From: Coleophoma eucalyptorum
Taxonomy: Eukaryota > Ascomycota > Leotiomycetes > Helotiales > Dermateaceae
Reading direction: 5' to 3'
Assembly: GCA_026120035.1 (NCBI GenBank)
Contig: JALRME010000036.1
Location: 124,001 to 188,000, forward strand
Length of the DNA: 64,000 bases
Shown: positions 10,173 to 21,831 of the stretch, piece by piece
Layout: the number at the start of each line of letters is the position of its first letter
Numbering within the stretch: position 1 is the first letter of the stretch
Notes under the pieces: model-generated
What the model saw: only the letters and a program-made list of their open reading frames with translations
Told to the model about the DNA's origin: nothing
Database searches by the model: none
Made by a program: the position numbers and the translations under genes

Positions 10173-12212
10173 CTAGGCTCTTGGAGCAGCCTTTCCAGAT
10201 TTCTCAATCTTTCTCCTCTTGTTCCTCAGCACTTCAGCCTCGGCGTCCTTCTTCTTGTTGCTGTAGATCATTTTCTCGTGGATCTTTCTCTTCCTTCTGC
10301 TCATCATCATTTGTGCTCGCTTGATCTCCTCATCCTCCTCCTTGGCCTTCTTCTTTGCTGCTGATCTCGCCTTAGCCTTGGGGTCTACTACCTTCTCCTC
10401 AATCGCCACCCCTGATAACTCTGCCTCGAGTTCACGTTGACGTTGCTTGGCCGATGAAGTTGCCTCATCTTCCTCATCGTCCTCATTGTCGGTGAAGCCA
10501 CCGAAAGAGCTTGCTGCATCATCGGAGTCTGAAGCATCTTCAGAATCGTCATCATCGGTACCTGCAACATCCATGCCGGCCCCAGAAGCATCAATATCCT
10601 CGTCAGCGAGTAGTTTAGGCTCCTTCACGGCAAGGTCATCATCTGACACATCCGGTTCATCATCCATATCGCTATCTGCTTCGAGTTCTTCGTTCTCCCT
10701 CTCCTGGTCAGCAAGAGGTGCGCTAGGATCGTATTGTCCTTGGACCTTCTTCACGAATGGACTCAAGTGTGGGGGTAATTGTGCACCTGGAGCGTAGAAG
10801 TCAGGGCGCTTCAGCTCCTCGTCGTTAATGCTATCCCACACCCATTGGGGTTGAACATAGATGCGACCTGGAACTCTAGCACCAGGTCTCAATCGCTGGG
10901 CGGTCTGGTTGTCTTCTGTCTTTGACTGCTCCTCTTCCTCGTCATTGACCTGAATTGGTGGACGATCAACAATCTGGTGGGTGATAGCTGGATCCAGCTC
11001 GTTGTGAGTAAAAGCACCCTCGCCGAGAACAGCATCCCACCCTATACGCTTACACCCAAAGGCTTTGAGGATGAACTCGAGTGGTTGACGAGGCGTTTCC
11101 CTGGAGAGAAAGAAAGTGAAGTTTGAAAATAGAGTAGATGGATCGGTAGCCGAGTAAGACGGTTGGGGAAGAATGTCACCGCCTGGCGCCGCTGGCTCAA
11201 ACTTATCGATTGTATCAGTAGGTTGCTCATCTGCTTCTTCTTCGTCAATTTTTGTGTCCTCGGCGGGCTTCTCTGGCTCGTTCAATTGAGACATCAACTT
11301 GTCGATCTCAGCCTGAAGCTTGGGGTCTGGCTTAGAGTCACCGTTTGCAATCTGCAATTTCGGTTGCTCGATTGGTCCCACGCTGTTGTTCTCAAGAGAG
11401 AAGGCCCCGAGCTGTGCATCCTGATCGTCGCTGGTCTTGTCAAACTTGGGTGGGTAGACAAGACCAACAGAGGTATAGAGACGGAAGTTAACAAACCCAA
11501 GCAGAGTTTGATAAAATTCAACAAAAGTACCCATAATTCTGAAGTCCACGTCGCCAGTAACTCTCTGGTTGAATCGATATGGAACCAACCAGAGGATATC
11601 CTGACCCTGAATGGTTGCTTGGTAGTAAATTCCCTTAATTGACAAAAAGGACTTTCGAAGACTATTGGAGACAATCAAGTAATGTTCGAATTCAAGGCAT
11701 AACCTTTCGCATCGTGCGATCATCTTTGCCGGGACTGTTTGTGTGGAAGGTAGATTTGCGAAAAGGAAAAGCATGGAAAGGCAGTCATCGAGATCTCGTA
11801 GCGCATCGACGAATGTAGGGTATCTTTCTCGAATAACATGGTCGAGTGTATACTTTGTCTTTCCAGTCTTCTCTGGCCGTGAGGCATTCTTCTCTAGTCT
11901 CTGCGCATCATGCGCATCTCCTCTTCCCAAGGCCTTGGAGATCTTCTTTTCAAGGGCTTTCTGTTCGCGGAATTTCTGAAGGAGTGGCTCGTGGAGAAGA
12001 TATTGAATATCCTTGGTATAGTAGAAGGTAGTTGAGTGTGTCGCATTCTTTGCAGCCTTCTTCTTGTTTCGTGGTTCTCGAGGATAGATACCCTTCCATA
12101 TGCAAAGTTTTCGAAAATCGGGAAGACTAATTTGAAGTTTTCGCACAGCCTGGGTTCTGGTGATAAAGTTCTTGGCTTGACCAGAGGTCCCCTTCTTCTT
12201 GACTCTTCCCAT
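10173..12212 (-). CDS. NOP7: Pescadillo homologue (60S ribosome biogenesis, PeBoW/Nop7 complex)
   Basis: A single exon of 679 aa. The N-terminal pescadillo domain is highly typical ([16 protein letters not shown], then [15 protein letters not shown]). A BRCT domain follows at roughly residues 365-475, starting near [16 protein letters not shown] and ending near [11 protein letters not shown]. The C-terminal 170 residues are strongly acidic and then lysine/arginine-rich coiled coil ([20 protein letters not shown]), giving a nuclear/nucleolar tail. With Erb1 and Ytm1 it forms the complex needed for 27S pre-rRNA processing and large-subunit assembly in the nucleolus. It is divergent from the PIG-U gene across 257 bases, so the two probably share an upstream region. 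Confidence 0.97.
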   Translation of the reverse strand: MGRVKKKGTSGQAKNFITRTQAVRKLQISLPDFRKLCIWKGIYPREPRNKKKAAKNATHSTTFYYTKDIQYLLHEPLLQKFREQKALEKKISKALGRGDAHDAQRLEKNASRPEKTGKTKYTLDHVIRERYPTFVDALRDLDDCLSMLFLFANLPSTQTVPAKMIARCERLCLEFEHYLIVSNSLRKSFLSIKGIYYQATIQGQDILWLVPYRFNQRVTGDVDFRIMGTFVEFYQTLLGFVNFRLYTSVGLVYPPKFDKTSDDQDAQLGAFSLENNSVGPIEQPKLQIANGDSKPDPKLQAEIDKLMSQLNEPEKPAEDTKIDEEEADEQPTDTIDKFEPAAPGGDILPQPSYSATDPSTLFSNFTFFLSRETPRQPLEFILKAFGCKRIGWDAVLGEGAFTHNELDPAITHQIVDRPPIQVNDEEEEQSKTEDNQTAQRLRPGARVPGRIYVQPQWVWDSINDEELKRPDFYAPGAQLPPHLSPFVKKVQGQYDPSAPLADQERENEELEADSDMDDEPDVSDDDLAVKEPKLLADEDIDASGAGMDVAGTDDDDSEDASDSDDAASSFGGFTDNEDDEEDEATSSAKQRQRELEAELSGVAIEEKVVDPKAKARSAAKKKAKEEDEEIKRAQMMMSRRKRKIHEKMIYSNKKKDAEAEVLRNKRRKIEKSGKAAPRA

Positions 12213-12469
12213 GATGAATTGACGTACTCGAGGGAGATTATAGGTTGTAGAAATTGTGCTTGCAAAAGTTCGAAGGGTCCCTCAAAAAGTTCAGCGGGAG
12301 GAAATAAATTCTGGCGCCATGCCTCTTTCAGATGGCATAAAACAGACACCGCCTTACTGGGATCTTGGATACGGCATCCATTAGGACAGAGCTCCAAATC
12401 CATACAATCCGAACGGGCAATGGGTGAATTGGGCAGGGTTCCAATTGTCCATACATTCGTTCTTTCAAT
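12213..12469. promoter_or_regulatory. Shared divergent promoter region, NOP7 / PIG-U
   Basis: The 257 bases between two divergent start codons must hold both core promoters, at least in part. No TATA box is evident on either side, which fits constitutive housekeeping genes. The limits are set only by the start codons. Confidence 0.5.
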
Positions 12470-13838
12470 ATGAGCATCGACAGGAGGAAAGCTGCGCTGT
12501 TTTTTACAGCTGCGGCTGTGCGATTGCTTCTTTTTACAGCATTTCCCGGACTTCCAGATCTTTTGACTGGGCGCGTCGAAATATCGACACCTGTAACGAG
12601 CTTCAAGAGGTGTAAGTTCTTTTGTATATATATATCACCCTCAGGAACTAATCGTCCTCCAGTGCAGGAAGGGCTATTTTTGTACAACCACAATGTCTCT
12701 CCTTATGACGGCGGAGTTTATCACCAAGCACCTTTACTGCTACCACTCTTCTCTCTCTTACCCAACTCGCTGGATTATCCAATCTTCACGTACATCCTAT
12801 ATACTCTGGTAGACTTGTTAAGCGCAGATGCTCTTATGAGGATTGCAGACTCAGGAGAGGCACGTTCGTCTAGGCTCTATACATCACCAAGGAAGGATAA
12901 GAAATGGGGCAGTCTTGAGATTGCAGCTGCGTAAGTTGCACACTATTTCGCACACATTTATTGTAGAAGCTAATGTCTCTAGTTTTCTTTTCAATCCTTT
13001 CACTATCGCAACTTGTATCGGCCGACCTACAAGTGTTTTCACTAGCTGTGCGATCCTTCATGCTGTAGCTAAGGCTGTCGATGGATCTTCTCTCACCTCC
13101 ATGTTTGCGCTTACTTTTGCTGCTTACCTCTCGATGTACCCAATTTTGTTACTTCCCCCGCTCGTCATTCTGTGCTTCGACCGCCGCCGCGAATCCCGAC
13201 ATTCGGAATCTGCGATCAACTTCTTTCTGGGGTGTACTTCCGCTGTGGGTGGATCGACTTATGCGTTATTGCAAATGTCGTACATAATAACAGGGTCTTG
13301 GGAGTTCCTATCCTCGACTTATGGAGTACATCTCCTGCTTCCTGACCTTACACCCAATGTTGGCCTCTGGTGGTATTTCTTCATTGAGATGTTTGATTCC
13401 TTCCGAAATTTCTTTCTCGGTGTCTTTTGGCTTCACCTCTCGTCTTACGTGGGAGGTCTTACAATACGCTTACGAAGACAGCCTCTGTTTGTGGTGACTA
13501 TACTCCTTGGGATTTTTGCAATCTTCAAGCCGTATCCATCAATCTCAGACACGTCGCTGTTTCTTGCTTTGCTCCCATTGTACCAGCATGTGTTTCCACT
13601 AATGCGCTACACTTTCTTAACGTCCTCCACAGTACTGTATGCCACACTGCTGGGGCCTGCATTCTACTACCTTTGGGTATACGCAGGTAGTGGCAATGCG
13701 AACTTTTTCTACGCCATTACATTGGTGTGGAGTTTAGGACTGAGCGTGCTAGTTGGAGATATTCTGTATGCGGTGTTGAGGGACGAGTGGGAGGTGGAAA
13801 GACCAGAGATGAAAGGCAAAGAGATCCGCCAAATATGA
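12470..13838 (+). CDS. GAB1: GPI transamidase subunit PIG-U (Gab1/Cdc91)
   Basis: Exons 12470..12611, 12663..12930 and 12983..13838 give 421 aa, within the family range. The joins restore SFKRLQEGLFLYNHNVSPY and EIAAAFLFNPFTIATC, both conserved PIG-U blocks; the motif GGVYHQAPLLLPLF also fits. The protein is almost all membrane spans (about 8 or more hydrophobic segments) and begins with a signal-anchor-like helix. PIG-U is a subunit of the ER complex that transfers preassembled GPI anchors to proteins and is thought to help recognise the GPI lipid. The first intron (51 bases) is a multiple of three with no stop, so the unspliced frame also reads through. The GPI-type protein at 21832 would be a client of this pathway. 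Confidence 0.94.
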
Positions 13839-14059
13839 TACCTCTTTACAAAATTTCAAAATTCAAAATTCAAAACTTAAATTCATATGCTAGTAACCAG
13901 CAAAATCAATGACCAGTTAATATTGTAATGCATCATGTTCTTCTGAATGGACCTTGAGCTTTCTTCTTAAGACGAACCCTGGGGACTAAATGCATCAGGT
14001 GGAAGGAAGGCGGTCAAGTAATTTCTACAAGGCTGAAAAACGTGAACCTTGACAACACA

Positions 14060-16076
14060 ATGTCTAGCTCAGAATACTCCCAGGAAACAGAGGACGAGGA
14101 GCCAGGGCGTCCAAACCGTTATACTGGGCCTCCCTCAACATGGCAATCATTGACATCGCAAGAACGGGGCCTGGCTTCAACATTGACCCAGTTGCGCAAT
14201 GAAGACCTGTCGATCCATCTGTATAATGCACACGCGCTGAAAGCGCAAGCCCGTAAGTTTAGTGTAACGCCGAAATCAAATTCAGAGGTTCGATACCAGG
14301 GACAGACAAGATATAACCTCACGCTGATATTGTTACCAGCACGGTACAAACCTTGAAGGGGGTCAGCTTGAATCTGAACGTGCATACAACCTGCCCAAAA
14401 GCTGGACATCATGGCCACTACCTGCCGATATAGTACCTCGAGAAACCGAAATTGTTGGCCCGGTTAGCAAAGATGAACAGTTTACATTACGGCGACGGGA
14501 GATACCGCTTCCGAGTCGTGGACTGGAGGACATACTTCTGGGTGTAGCATTGAAGTTTGCAAAGGAAACATTTGATGAGCGCGAATGGAACGAAGCGGAT
14601 GAGGATCTTATGCACGACGAAAATATAAAGCATGGAAAGGGGAAAGGCCGTAATAATCCGCCCAAGTCTGGGATCAGATTTGAGGGCAACCAGATGAATA
14701 CAATCCGAGAAGTTACAGGTCTTGGTGATGACACTGAACTTGACGGCGACCAAGTAGCTGTGGAGAGACCTTTAAAGCAATCTTCGGAGGCTGCTCCCGA
14801 CAGGGTGTTGATGCGGCCAGTGGTGTCGGCAGACGATGAACGCTCAGGAGAGATCCTGCGACCTTCAATTCGACATACCCTTTCCAAGCTCGATGAGGTC
14901 TTGATGGCATTGCACCATGCAAGAAAGACCTGTCATGAATATTCCTCAAAACCTACTAGCTCAAAACGTGGCAGATCAGAAGGTGCAATATCGGATTCAG
15001 AGCCTGAAGCTGCAGAAACTCCAGCTAGGCGGCCAAGAGGCCGGCCACGGAATCGACAGAGCCTATCTGGTCGTGCAGCGAGCGAGAATATGGATCTTGT
15101 TACACATGACAACCCAGAGCAATGGCGGTCTAAGCCAACTACAATTGGACGACCAAGAAAGCAGTATGAGAAAATTCCCGGCGAGACTGAGCAAGACTAT
15201 TTGATTCGAGTGGCCCGTTTACAAAAGAAACCTCTACCAAGCTTTGCACCGGCTAAAGAGACAAAGACACTGGAAATACCTCGAGAACCTCTCAAGAAGA
15301 CACCAAGAAAGAACTTAGACCCCGAAAGAGCTAGGAGTAGATGGAACATACATCTTCGTCCAAGAGATTGGAGTGAAGTTTTGGGGTCAGCTGCCCTTGT
15401 TGGCTTTTCACCTGAAGTTATTGCAAACGCTACACAGCGCTGCGCAAATTTATTCGGAGAGAGTATGACGATGCGAACACTTATCGAGGCTCCAGTACTT
15501 TCGACAAATTCATCAGTTCTTCATAATTATATGCCGCAAGAGATCCCCGATCTTAGCATGACTGTGGAAACTGTAGAGTTATCTTCGGAGTCTTCGGAGA
15601 CCAACTCGGAAACCGATGGTAGCTCCTCCGAGAGCTCAATGCAAGAGTCGGGCTGGAAGCGGGCATTGGGCAAACCTCGAGGTATTGCACCTCGCACACA
15701 ATCGTGCTTTTGTCCTGTCGAGGAGTGTTCTAGGAGCAAAAGGGGCTTTGCAAGAGTGCGAAGCTTAAAGAGACATATGAAGGGGGGTCATAAGATGAAT
15801 CCTCAACAAATATCTGATATTCTATTTGGTGGTAGAGATGAAATGAGCGGAGCCATTCATACTGATGGCTTCTTGAAACCACTCTTGGATAAGAAATCCA
15901 CAAGAGGAAAGGACAAAGGTCACAGGAAGGAGGGGCGCTGGGTACATGGGATGAAGGCGGCTGAATTCAAGGGCAGAAATGAAAACAGTGAAAGTAGTGA
16001 TTCTGAACGCCTGAAGAGCGAGGATGTTGTTGATGATGATGATGATGATGATGATGATAGCTCTGACTCATTATAA
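14060..16076 (+). CDS. Rrn9-domain protein with AT-hooks and a C2H2 zinc finger
   Basis: Exons 14060..14252 and 14359..16076 give 636 aa; a 106-base intron joins ..LKAQA-R-GGQLESERAYNLPKSW. ATG at 14060 is the first true ATG in frame. Residues about 30-65 (TWQSLTSQERGLASTLTQLR, DLSIHLYNAHAL) match the Rrn9 domain, named after a subunit of the upstream activating factor for RNA polymerase I. Further on are AT-hook-like RRPRGRPRNRQS and IGRPRKQYEK, a serine/glutamate-rich stretch, a C2H2 finger (CPVEECSR .. SLKRHMKGGH), and an acidic tail with a run of ten Asp. This suggests a chromatin or rDNA promoter factor. The acceptor was picked for frame; a different small exon near 14340 is possible. 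Confidence 0.72.
16027..16060 (+). repeat. (GAT)n microsatellite inside the Rrn9-like gene
   Basis: Ten consecutive aspartate codons, nearly all GAT, encode the acidic run near the C-terminus. The uniform codon choice points to slippage expansion, so length may vary between strains. Confidence 0.7.
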
Positions 16077-17277
16077 TTCTTGTAAGCCAAGTGGCAGAGC
16101 AAGAATACCATCAAGTAGAAAGCCGTGCATGTTTTCCGGATTCCAGATTTGCTTGTAATGGAGGTCCAATCTGTCATCTCTCCCATTGGTGGGCCATTTT
16201 CTTGCCAACCGAAGTGGGAACAGTCATCTGGCAGTGTTGCTCGCTGACGACGAGATCTCTTCGTCAGTATTATTTTTTTTAATTCGGTAAAGACTGGCAG
16301 CGCTCTCTGATTCTTGTTTGCGAAGCAATATCCAGGCCTGTGATCCTTCGAATGTCTTGTCACTTTAAATGTAAACTCTATTTAACTCATCACGACTTTC
16401 TCATATTTGATGCCAAACAAAAGCTATGATTATCGAACGATGCTTACTTCACAGCCGGGTTAGCGAGCAGAAAGTACGAGTGAGGGATGGACGAGAGCAA
16501 GCGAGCCAAGCATTTCGAATTGAGTGATTATTGTTTCCAATCCAAGCCGAGCCGTGTAAATTCAAGGGAGAAGTGCCTAATCTGGACGCGGTCCAGACGC
16601 CCGTTACTGGCGCCTTAGTTTAGACGTTAAGCTTACTCCATTTTAACAACAAAAGCCGGCCACTCGTAGCCACCAGGTCCACTATTTGTGGCAGTTGAAA
16701 TTTCTTTGCGCCGAGCAGTAGCAACACTGCATAATCGCATCTTCAGTAAGATTGGAGTATTTCCATGCTTAAATGGTGGGTCCACTGTTGATCATGGCAT
16801 ATGGAGGCTATGTCACTGCAGCGATTCCAGCTGCAAGTCGCCTTTTTCCAGGCCAAGCATTTTGTGCTGCACGAAGAAGTTCTTCCACCATTGTCACAGG
16901 TACTTGGCGACTCGTTGGACCATTCCTGGCCCGCCATCTGATCTCCTATGCTTGTTCGAAGAAACACGAGACCCCTATTAGGCACTAAACGGTGGGAGAT
17001 ACCATGGCTGGGCACCTTATGATGCTTGTTCTCCAACCAGATTTCCATTACTTGGATGGTTGGTCGTCGGGCCGTAGATAGTGCCAAGTTGTCGAGATGC
17101 ACTCACCGGAAATGAATTCTCCATCACAAAACATATGGCTTGCCTTGGCTATTCTAACAGCCCGTGGGCATATATGAAGGGTTCTTTTACCAGAATTCAA
17201 ATGCCAGGATTTCCCTCCAAATCTACCTTCGTTACTCAACTACACTCATTGCCACTTCCTTTCTCCTGTACCTATTC
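16077..17277. other. Intergenic and promoter of the pectin lyase gene
   Basis: About 1.2 kb. A TATA-like CATATATGAA lies near 17170-17180, some 100 bases before the pectin lyase start. Several GCCAAG sites (for example near 16845 and 17088) match the loose PacC consensus for pH control, but such short matches occur by chance. No gene is evident in between. Confidence 0.4.
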
Positions 17278-18523
17278 ATGATGATTTCTTCCAAATGTCT
17301 TCTATTTGGACTTTTGTCCCTCGCTGCCAAAGTCGCTGCGGTGGGTGTCGTCGGAACCCCAGTTGGCTTTGCATCTGGTACTACAGGAGGTGGAAGTGCC
17401 ACCCCTGCATATCCTTCCGATACTGCACAGCTCAAGGCATGGCTTTCCGATAGTGTTGCTCGTGTCATTGTGTTGAACAAAGAGTTTAACTTCATTGGAA
17501 CTGAAGGAACAACTACCGAGAATGGTAAGTGTATCTCTCTGTTGAATGAAATCAGCTAACAGAAATCAAGGATGTCGGCCAGCCTCCAATACTTGCGGTA
17601 GCGCAGGACAAGATGCCATCAACAAGGCAAGCTGGTACGTATTTTGACCTCGTGCTCTGACCATGCTAACAGTTGTCAGGTGTACCAACGGCAACGCTGG
17701 TACAGGATCATACACAATTTCTGTCACCTACGACACTGCGGCCCAGACGCCTCTGGAAGTCAAGAACAACAAGTCCATTATTGGTATTGGAACAAAGGGT
17801 GTTATTAGAGGAAAGGGTCTTCGCATTGCCAATGGTGCAAAGAACGTCATTATCCAGAATATCCATATCACCGAATTGAACCCACAATACATTTGGGGAG
17901 GAGACGCCATTACCATTGCCGGAGCTGATCTTGTCTGGATTGATCATGTCAAAATCTCGCTCATTGGTCGTCAAATGATCGTACTGGGTACGAATGCTTC
18001 CAACCGTGTCTCGATCACCAACAATGAGCTAGATGGAAACACGAGCTGGAGTGCTACTTGCAACAACAAGCACTACTGGACCCTCTACTTGACTGGCTCT
18101 TCTGATTTGGTTACCTTGAAGGGTAACTACATTCATCACACCAGTGGCCGTGGCCCCAAGGTTGGTGGCAACACACTTCTGCATGCTGTCAACAACTACT
18201 GGTACGCCACAGGCGGACATGCTTTTGATATTTCCGCAGGATCCAACGCCGTGATTGAGGGAAACATTTTCCAGAATGTCGACACTCCATTACTCTCGGG
18301 ATCTGCTGGTGGTGTCTTTTCAGCCCCTGATACCACTACTAACAAGGCATGCGCTGCTTATCTCGGCCACAACTGTGTCAACAATGCTTTCGGATCAAGC
18401 GGAACTCTTTCAGGTTCTACTACTTCTTTCTTCTCAAACTTCAACGGCAAGTCTATCGCTACTGCCGAGACACCAAATGCCGCAAGCATCAAGGCCAATG
18501 CCGGTGTTGGTATTGTTTCTTAA
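17278..18523 (+). CDS. Pectin lyase, polysaccharide lyase family 1, secreted
   Basis: Exons 17278..17524, 17571..17634 (64 bases) and 17680..18523 give 384 aa, matching fungal pectin lyases of about 380 aa. The first 20 or so residues (MMISSKCLLFGLLSLAAKV..) are a signal peptide. The parallel beta-helix core shows NIHITELNPQYIWGGDAITI, DLVWIDHVK and HHTSGRGPKVGG, the last holding the likely catalytic Arg. WSATCNNKHYWTLYLTG, with its aromatic residues, favours pectin lyase over pectate lyase, whose calcium site uses Asp residues. The enzyme cleaves methyl-esterified homogalacturonan by beta-elimination outside the cell. Cysteine pairs in exon 2 (CRPASNTC) fit known disulfides. Expression is probably induced by pectin and by low glucose, as in relatives; this is inferred. 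Confidence 0.94.
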
Positions 18524-19375
18524 ATTGGAGTTGTGAAAAGCTGTGCTGTGTGTATTCGATTCTTCTAAGATTGTTTCTCAATCCTATATACGTGTATATA
18601 GTTATTTTTGGTCGAGAGATAATGTGTATATAAATTCTCGCATACAGACTCCGAATGTGATGATCCCGAGTTGAACTCTCTCGATATGTGTAAACTTTCT
18701 GAGCCATGTTCATTTGCCACTATCAGGGAGAAAGAGATGTTGAAATTGATGGCACCTTAATATTCTGCCTATTCCAGTGACTATTTCGTATTCTTACAAT
18801 CACTAAATATATGAGAGTAAAAGCCAGACCTTCGGCAAAAGTGAGATCATCATCACAATATCTCTCGCTACTCTAGGTCCTATAGCAAACATAATGATTG
18901 TGAAATTCCAAGAAGACATGATCTAGGTAATATTATGTTTCCTTCATTCAGTAAAAAGTACACAAATACATGTTTTCTACAAAATTCCAGACTACTGGTC
19001 ATTCGCATATTGCTAAATCCTGCCTGCGTTTTTTACTGATTATCATAATTCTCATCAGAATTTCTCTTTTCCTTTGAAATGATAGTGAAATTCCCCCCCC
19101 CCCAAAACAATCATTTTATTCCTCGTATCAGCCCCAAAATTTGCAAGTATTTTTTCATTTGGTAGCATGTTTCAAGTGGTTGGTAATGTTAATCATATTC
19201 AGAAAAGAGGGGGGGGGATTTTCTTGGCCGCCATTAATGGCAAATACTGCTCCTTTGAATGGTCACTCGGTATTATTTCGGTATTATTGAACTTGATCCA
19301 CTTCCCTGAGTCTTGATGCGCAGAGTTGAATTGAAACATAGTATAAAATAAGCGTAATTCGTCAACAATCATCTA
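18524..19375. other. Intergenic with paired poly-C and poly-G tracts
   Basis: About 850 AT-rich bases after the pectin lyase gene. An 11-base C run (19093..19103) and a 9-base G run (19209..19217) with similar flanks form an imperfect inverted pair about 105 bases apart. No open frame of note. Confidence 0.5.
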
Positions 19376-19494
19376 GGACAGATGGCCGAGCTGGTTATGG
19401 CGCCAGGTTAAGGTCTCATCCTTAATTCGCATTCAGCAATGAATACAATCTCCTGGTCACGAAAGTGGCGTGGGTTCGAGTCCCACTCTGTTCA
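19376..19494 (+). tRNA. tRNA-Leu(AAG) with a 37-base intron
   Basis: The acceptor stem GGACAGA pairs with TCTGTTC (one G-U) and the discriminator is A. The D-arm begins GCCGAGC, and the T-arm is GTGGG-TTCGAGT-CCCAC. The anticodon stem CCAGG/CCTGG encloses TTAAGG..T, so the anticodon is AAG at 19410..19412. A 37-base intron sits at the canonical site after position 37 (19414..19450). The long variable arm (CAC..GTG) confirms a class II tRNA, as expected for leucine. Mature length is about 82 nt before CCA addition. Confidence 0.93.
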
Positions 19495-20433
19495 ACATGA
19501 GTTTATTTTTTGCACTCTTTTCCTATTCTTTATCCGATTGCGATCTGGTATTGGCTTCTTTTTTTTGTTTTCCGAATACTGTATGCCGAAAACTAGTACG
19601 AGCCGAGAGCGCTAGGTGGTTTGGCGACAGTCCCAGAAAATCGCTTCAGACAGACAAGGTAGCCGACGACTGAATTAGCTTTTAAGAAAGAAATCACGAG
19701 AACTTGGCTGAACGCACTGAGGTAGTATGGTTGTACGAAGACACACTGTGCCGACAATGACCATAACTAAGTTCAAACCCTTTAAATCTCTTTTTTATTT
19801 CTTGTAATGCGGAAATGCTTCTTTGGCCCGCCGTAAGGGGAATTTGGTCTTCTCCTCAAGCATGATGGTAGGTGCATGCTCGCCATGTTTGTTCACATAT
19901 GATTTGACGACGTCTCCATACTAAATTCTGGCCCTGGAGACTGCAGGTGAGATTGACAATAGAGTTTAAGGCCGGCTTATCAAGCTGGCTTGCATGCGTG
20001 TGCTTTAAACCTTTATCCTCCGGAACTTCAATACACAGTTCCCATTCCGCCATACTCCTATATTGACCTTCAGAGTTTGCCGAATAACATGAGTTATCCT
20101 GACAACAGTCTGCCACAAATTCTGCCACGAGTGGATGGCTTGAATGCCTTGCGACTTGCAACAAATATGATTTTGACAGACAGTCATGTAATCACTACAA
20201 GGCTTTTATCCACTGTTTTGACAATAAAAATTGGTTCAGGCTACCTCCTCCCCAGTAATTCTGTCCTTGCCGCACAAACGGAATTGGCCATGTCAATTCT
20301 TAGGCAGACAGGCTATGGCTTGGACATGGATAGCAGCTATTCCAATCTTAATATCACGTACTTGCTCCTCTCTGATTTTTTTGCCTATCTCAATTTTGAG
20401 TTTTTCTTGTTGATCGAGTCTCTGCATAATCCA

Positions 20434-20471
20434 CGCGTAATCACTGAGAAGCTCTCAGTGGTTATTACGCG
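20434..20471. repeat. Short inverted repeat (hairpin)
   Basis: A 16-base left arm (CGCGTAATCACTGAGA) matches the reverse complement of the 19-base right arm except for a 3-base insertion, leaving a 3-base loop. It could be a structured RNA element, a protein-binding palindrome or a trace of a mobile element. No target-site duplication is visible. Confidence 0.55.
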
Positions 20472-21709
20472 GTTACCCCTCACCGTGCTCACATTGATGG
20501 AGAAAAGCTGGCTGTAGACTACCAAAGATTTCTTGAGCTGAAGCTGTGCGTCGCGCTGTTAGAGCAAAGAATATCAGTCGTCAGAAAAAGATGAATGGGG
20601 TTATTCTAAGCAGATGACGCGTCACCAGAAACAACAGTACTGAATTCTGCTCTCTTGGATCTATAGATCAATGGATCACATAGTGTTCTGCAGCTCCAAA
20701 GCAGTTGAAAGTCTAAACAAAAAGGATGTTTGATAGCCATACAAATACCATAAAGCGTTTGTATTTGGCCATCCAACAGGAGAATCTTATGATGACAGCT
20801 CTATTATCACATATTACTAAAAAGCTTGGCACGATTATCTCTTGTAATATGCTTTCAGGACGGAAGTATGTTCAGCGAGCCAGGAAAGGTTAAAGGGAAA
20901 CCTCGCGATGAGGAGGTAGTAGGCTGATGATTGAATTGTTCACATCTCAGCCTTCGGGCAATCGCCTAACCTATCATGTCAAATACGAGCGTCGCTTGGG
21001 TAGTTGCCGGCGGTCAGATGCTTGCAAAGGTATGCCATGCAATTCCTAATGTCAGCAATGTCAGCAACTAAGCCAGCCATTCTATGAAGGGAAAAGAAGT
21101 GGAATTCTAAGGCATTGGGTCGCTTGTTCGCTGGGCTTCACTTGTGACATGCGACATCAACTCAGTTTCCTCGTTCCTCAAGATTCTGCAGAGGAGGGAT
21201 CGATCCTCTTCAGTTTCTTTCAGAATTCTGGCCTTGAACACTGAAAGTTTTGTACCACATCCAATCCGATTAAGCAATTATTCTCTTGAGAATTAGAATT
21301 CCGGGCGCTTAATCTCATGAACCAAGTCAGCTGGGCCGTATTGCTCAGGGAGTAAGCCAGGCATGGGCTTGCTGACTGAAGGTAAATACACAATCACAAA
21401 TCCCGCCTGCAGCGGCACAGTCATGTCATGATACTGGAGTGGATATCCAGTATTTTCATGTCGCATTTATTCTGCGGCGGTGACTTGGGACATAGCCGGG
21501 GCGCAAGCTGAGGCGGAGTCTTTAGGGAAAGCCTCTTAGCCTATTTTTGGTGTTAAGCGAGCCCAATGCTCCAGTCGCTTTCTCCGAGTCAGCACTAAGT
21601 CGATAACCATACTCAGCACTGCTCCAACGCCAGTAAACACCAAGGCCATTGTATTGCTGAAGGCTTAAATTTGAGGCTGAGAGCCATGTGCTGATGCTTC
21701 AGAGTCTTG

Positions 21710-21715
21710 TATAAA
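21710..21715 (+). promoter_or_regulatory. TATA box of the GPI-type protein gene
   Basis: TATAAA occurs 117 bases before the start codon, in the usual place for a fungal core promoter. The CT-rich, CAACTTTC-like stretch after it suits transcription starts. Confidence 0.5.
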
Positions 21716-21831
21716 GAGTCCCCGAGCAACGGCGAACTTTCAAAAGAGTATCTCATATTCTCATCGGTATCTCATCCCATCAAACTTTCTTTTACACATC
21801 CTTTCAAGTACTTTGTAGCAAAGCCATCAAA

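Larger units (their letters stand above)
19495..21831. other. Long intergenic stretch before the GPI-type protein
   Basis: About 2.3 kb. The longest frame (to 20517, plus strand) has no family features and its first true ATG is internal; I do not call it. The region holds a hairpin-like inverted repeat at 20434..20471 and the palindrome TGACGCGTCA at 20615..20624. The last 150 bases form the promoter of the next gene. Confidence 0.4.

Noticed and set aside
10447..10797. Serine-rich plus-strand frame inside pescadillo
   Set aside because: It is the antisense reading of the acidic Glu/Asp codons of the NOP7 tail.
19990..20517. 175-codon plus-strand frame in the gene-poor block
   Set aside because: The listed first codon is TTG; the first real ATG is about 33 codons in. 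No domain, signal peptide or splice support, and the frame contains the hairpin.
20905..20930. TGAGGAGGTAGTAGGCTGATG, superficially like an animal microRNA
   Set aside because: No hairpin around it and that RNA family does not occur in fungi; chance similarity.
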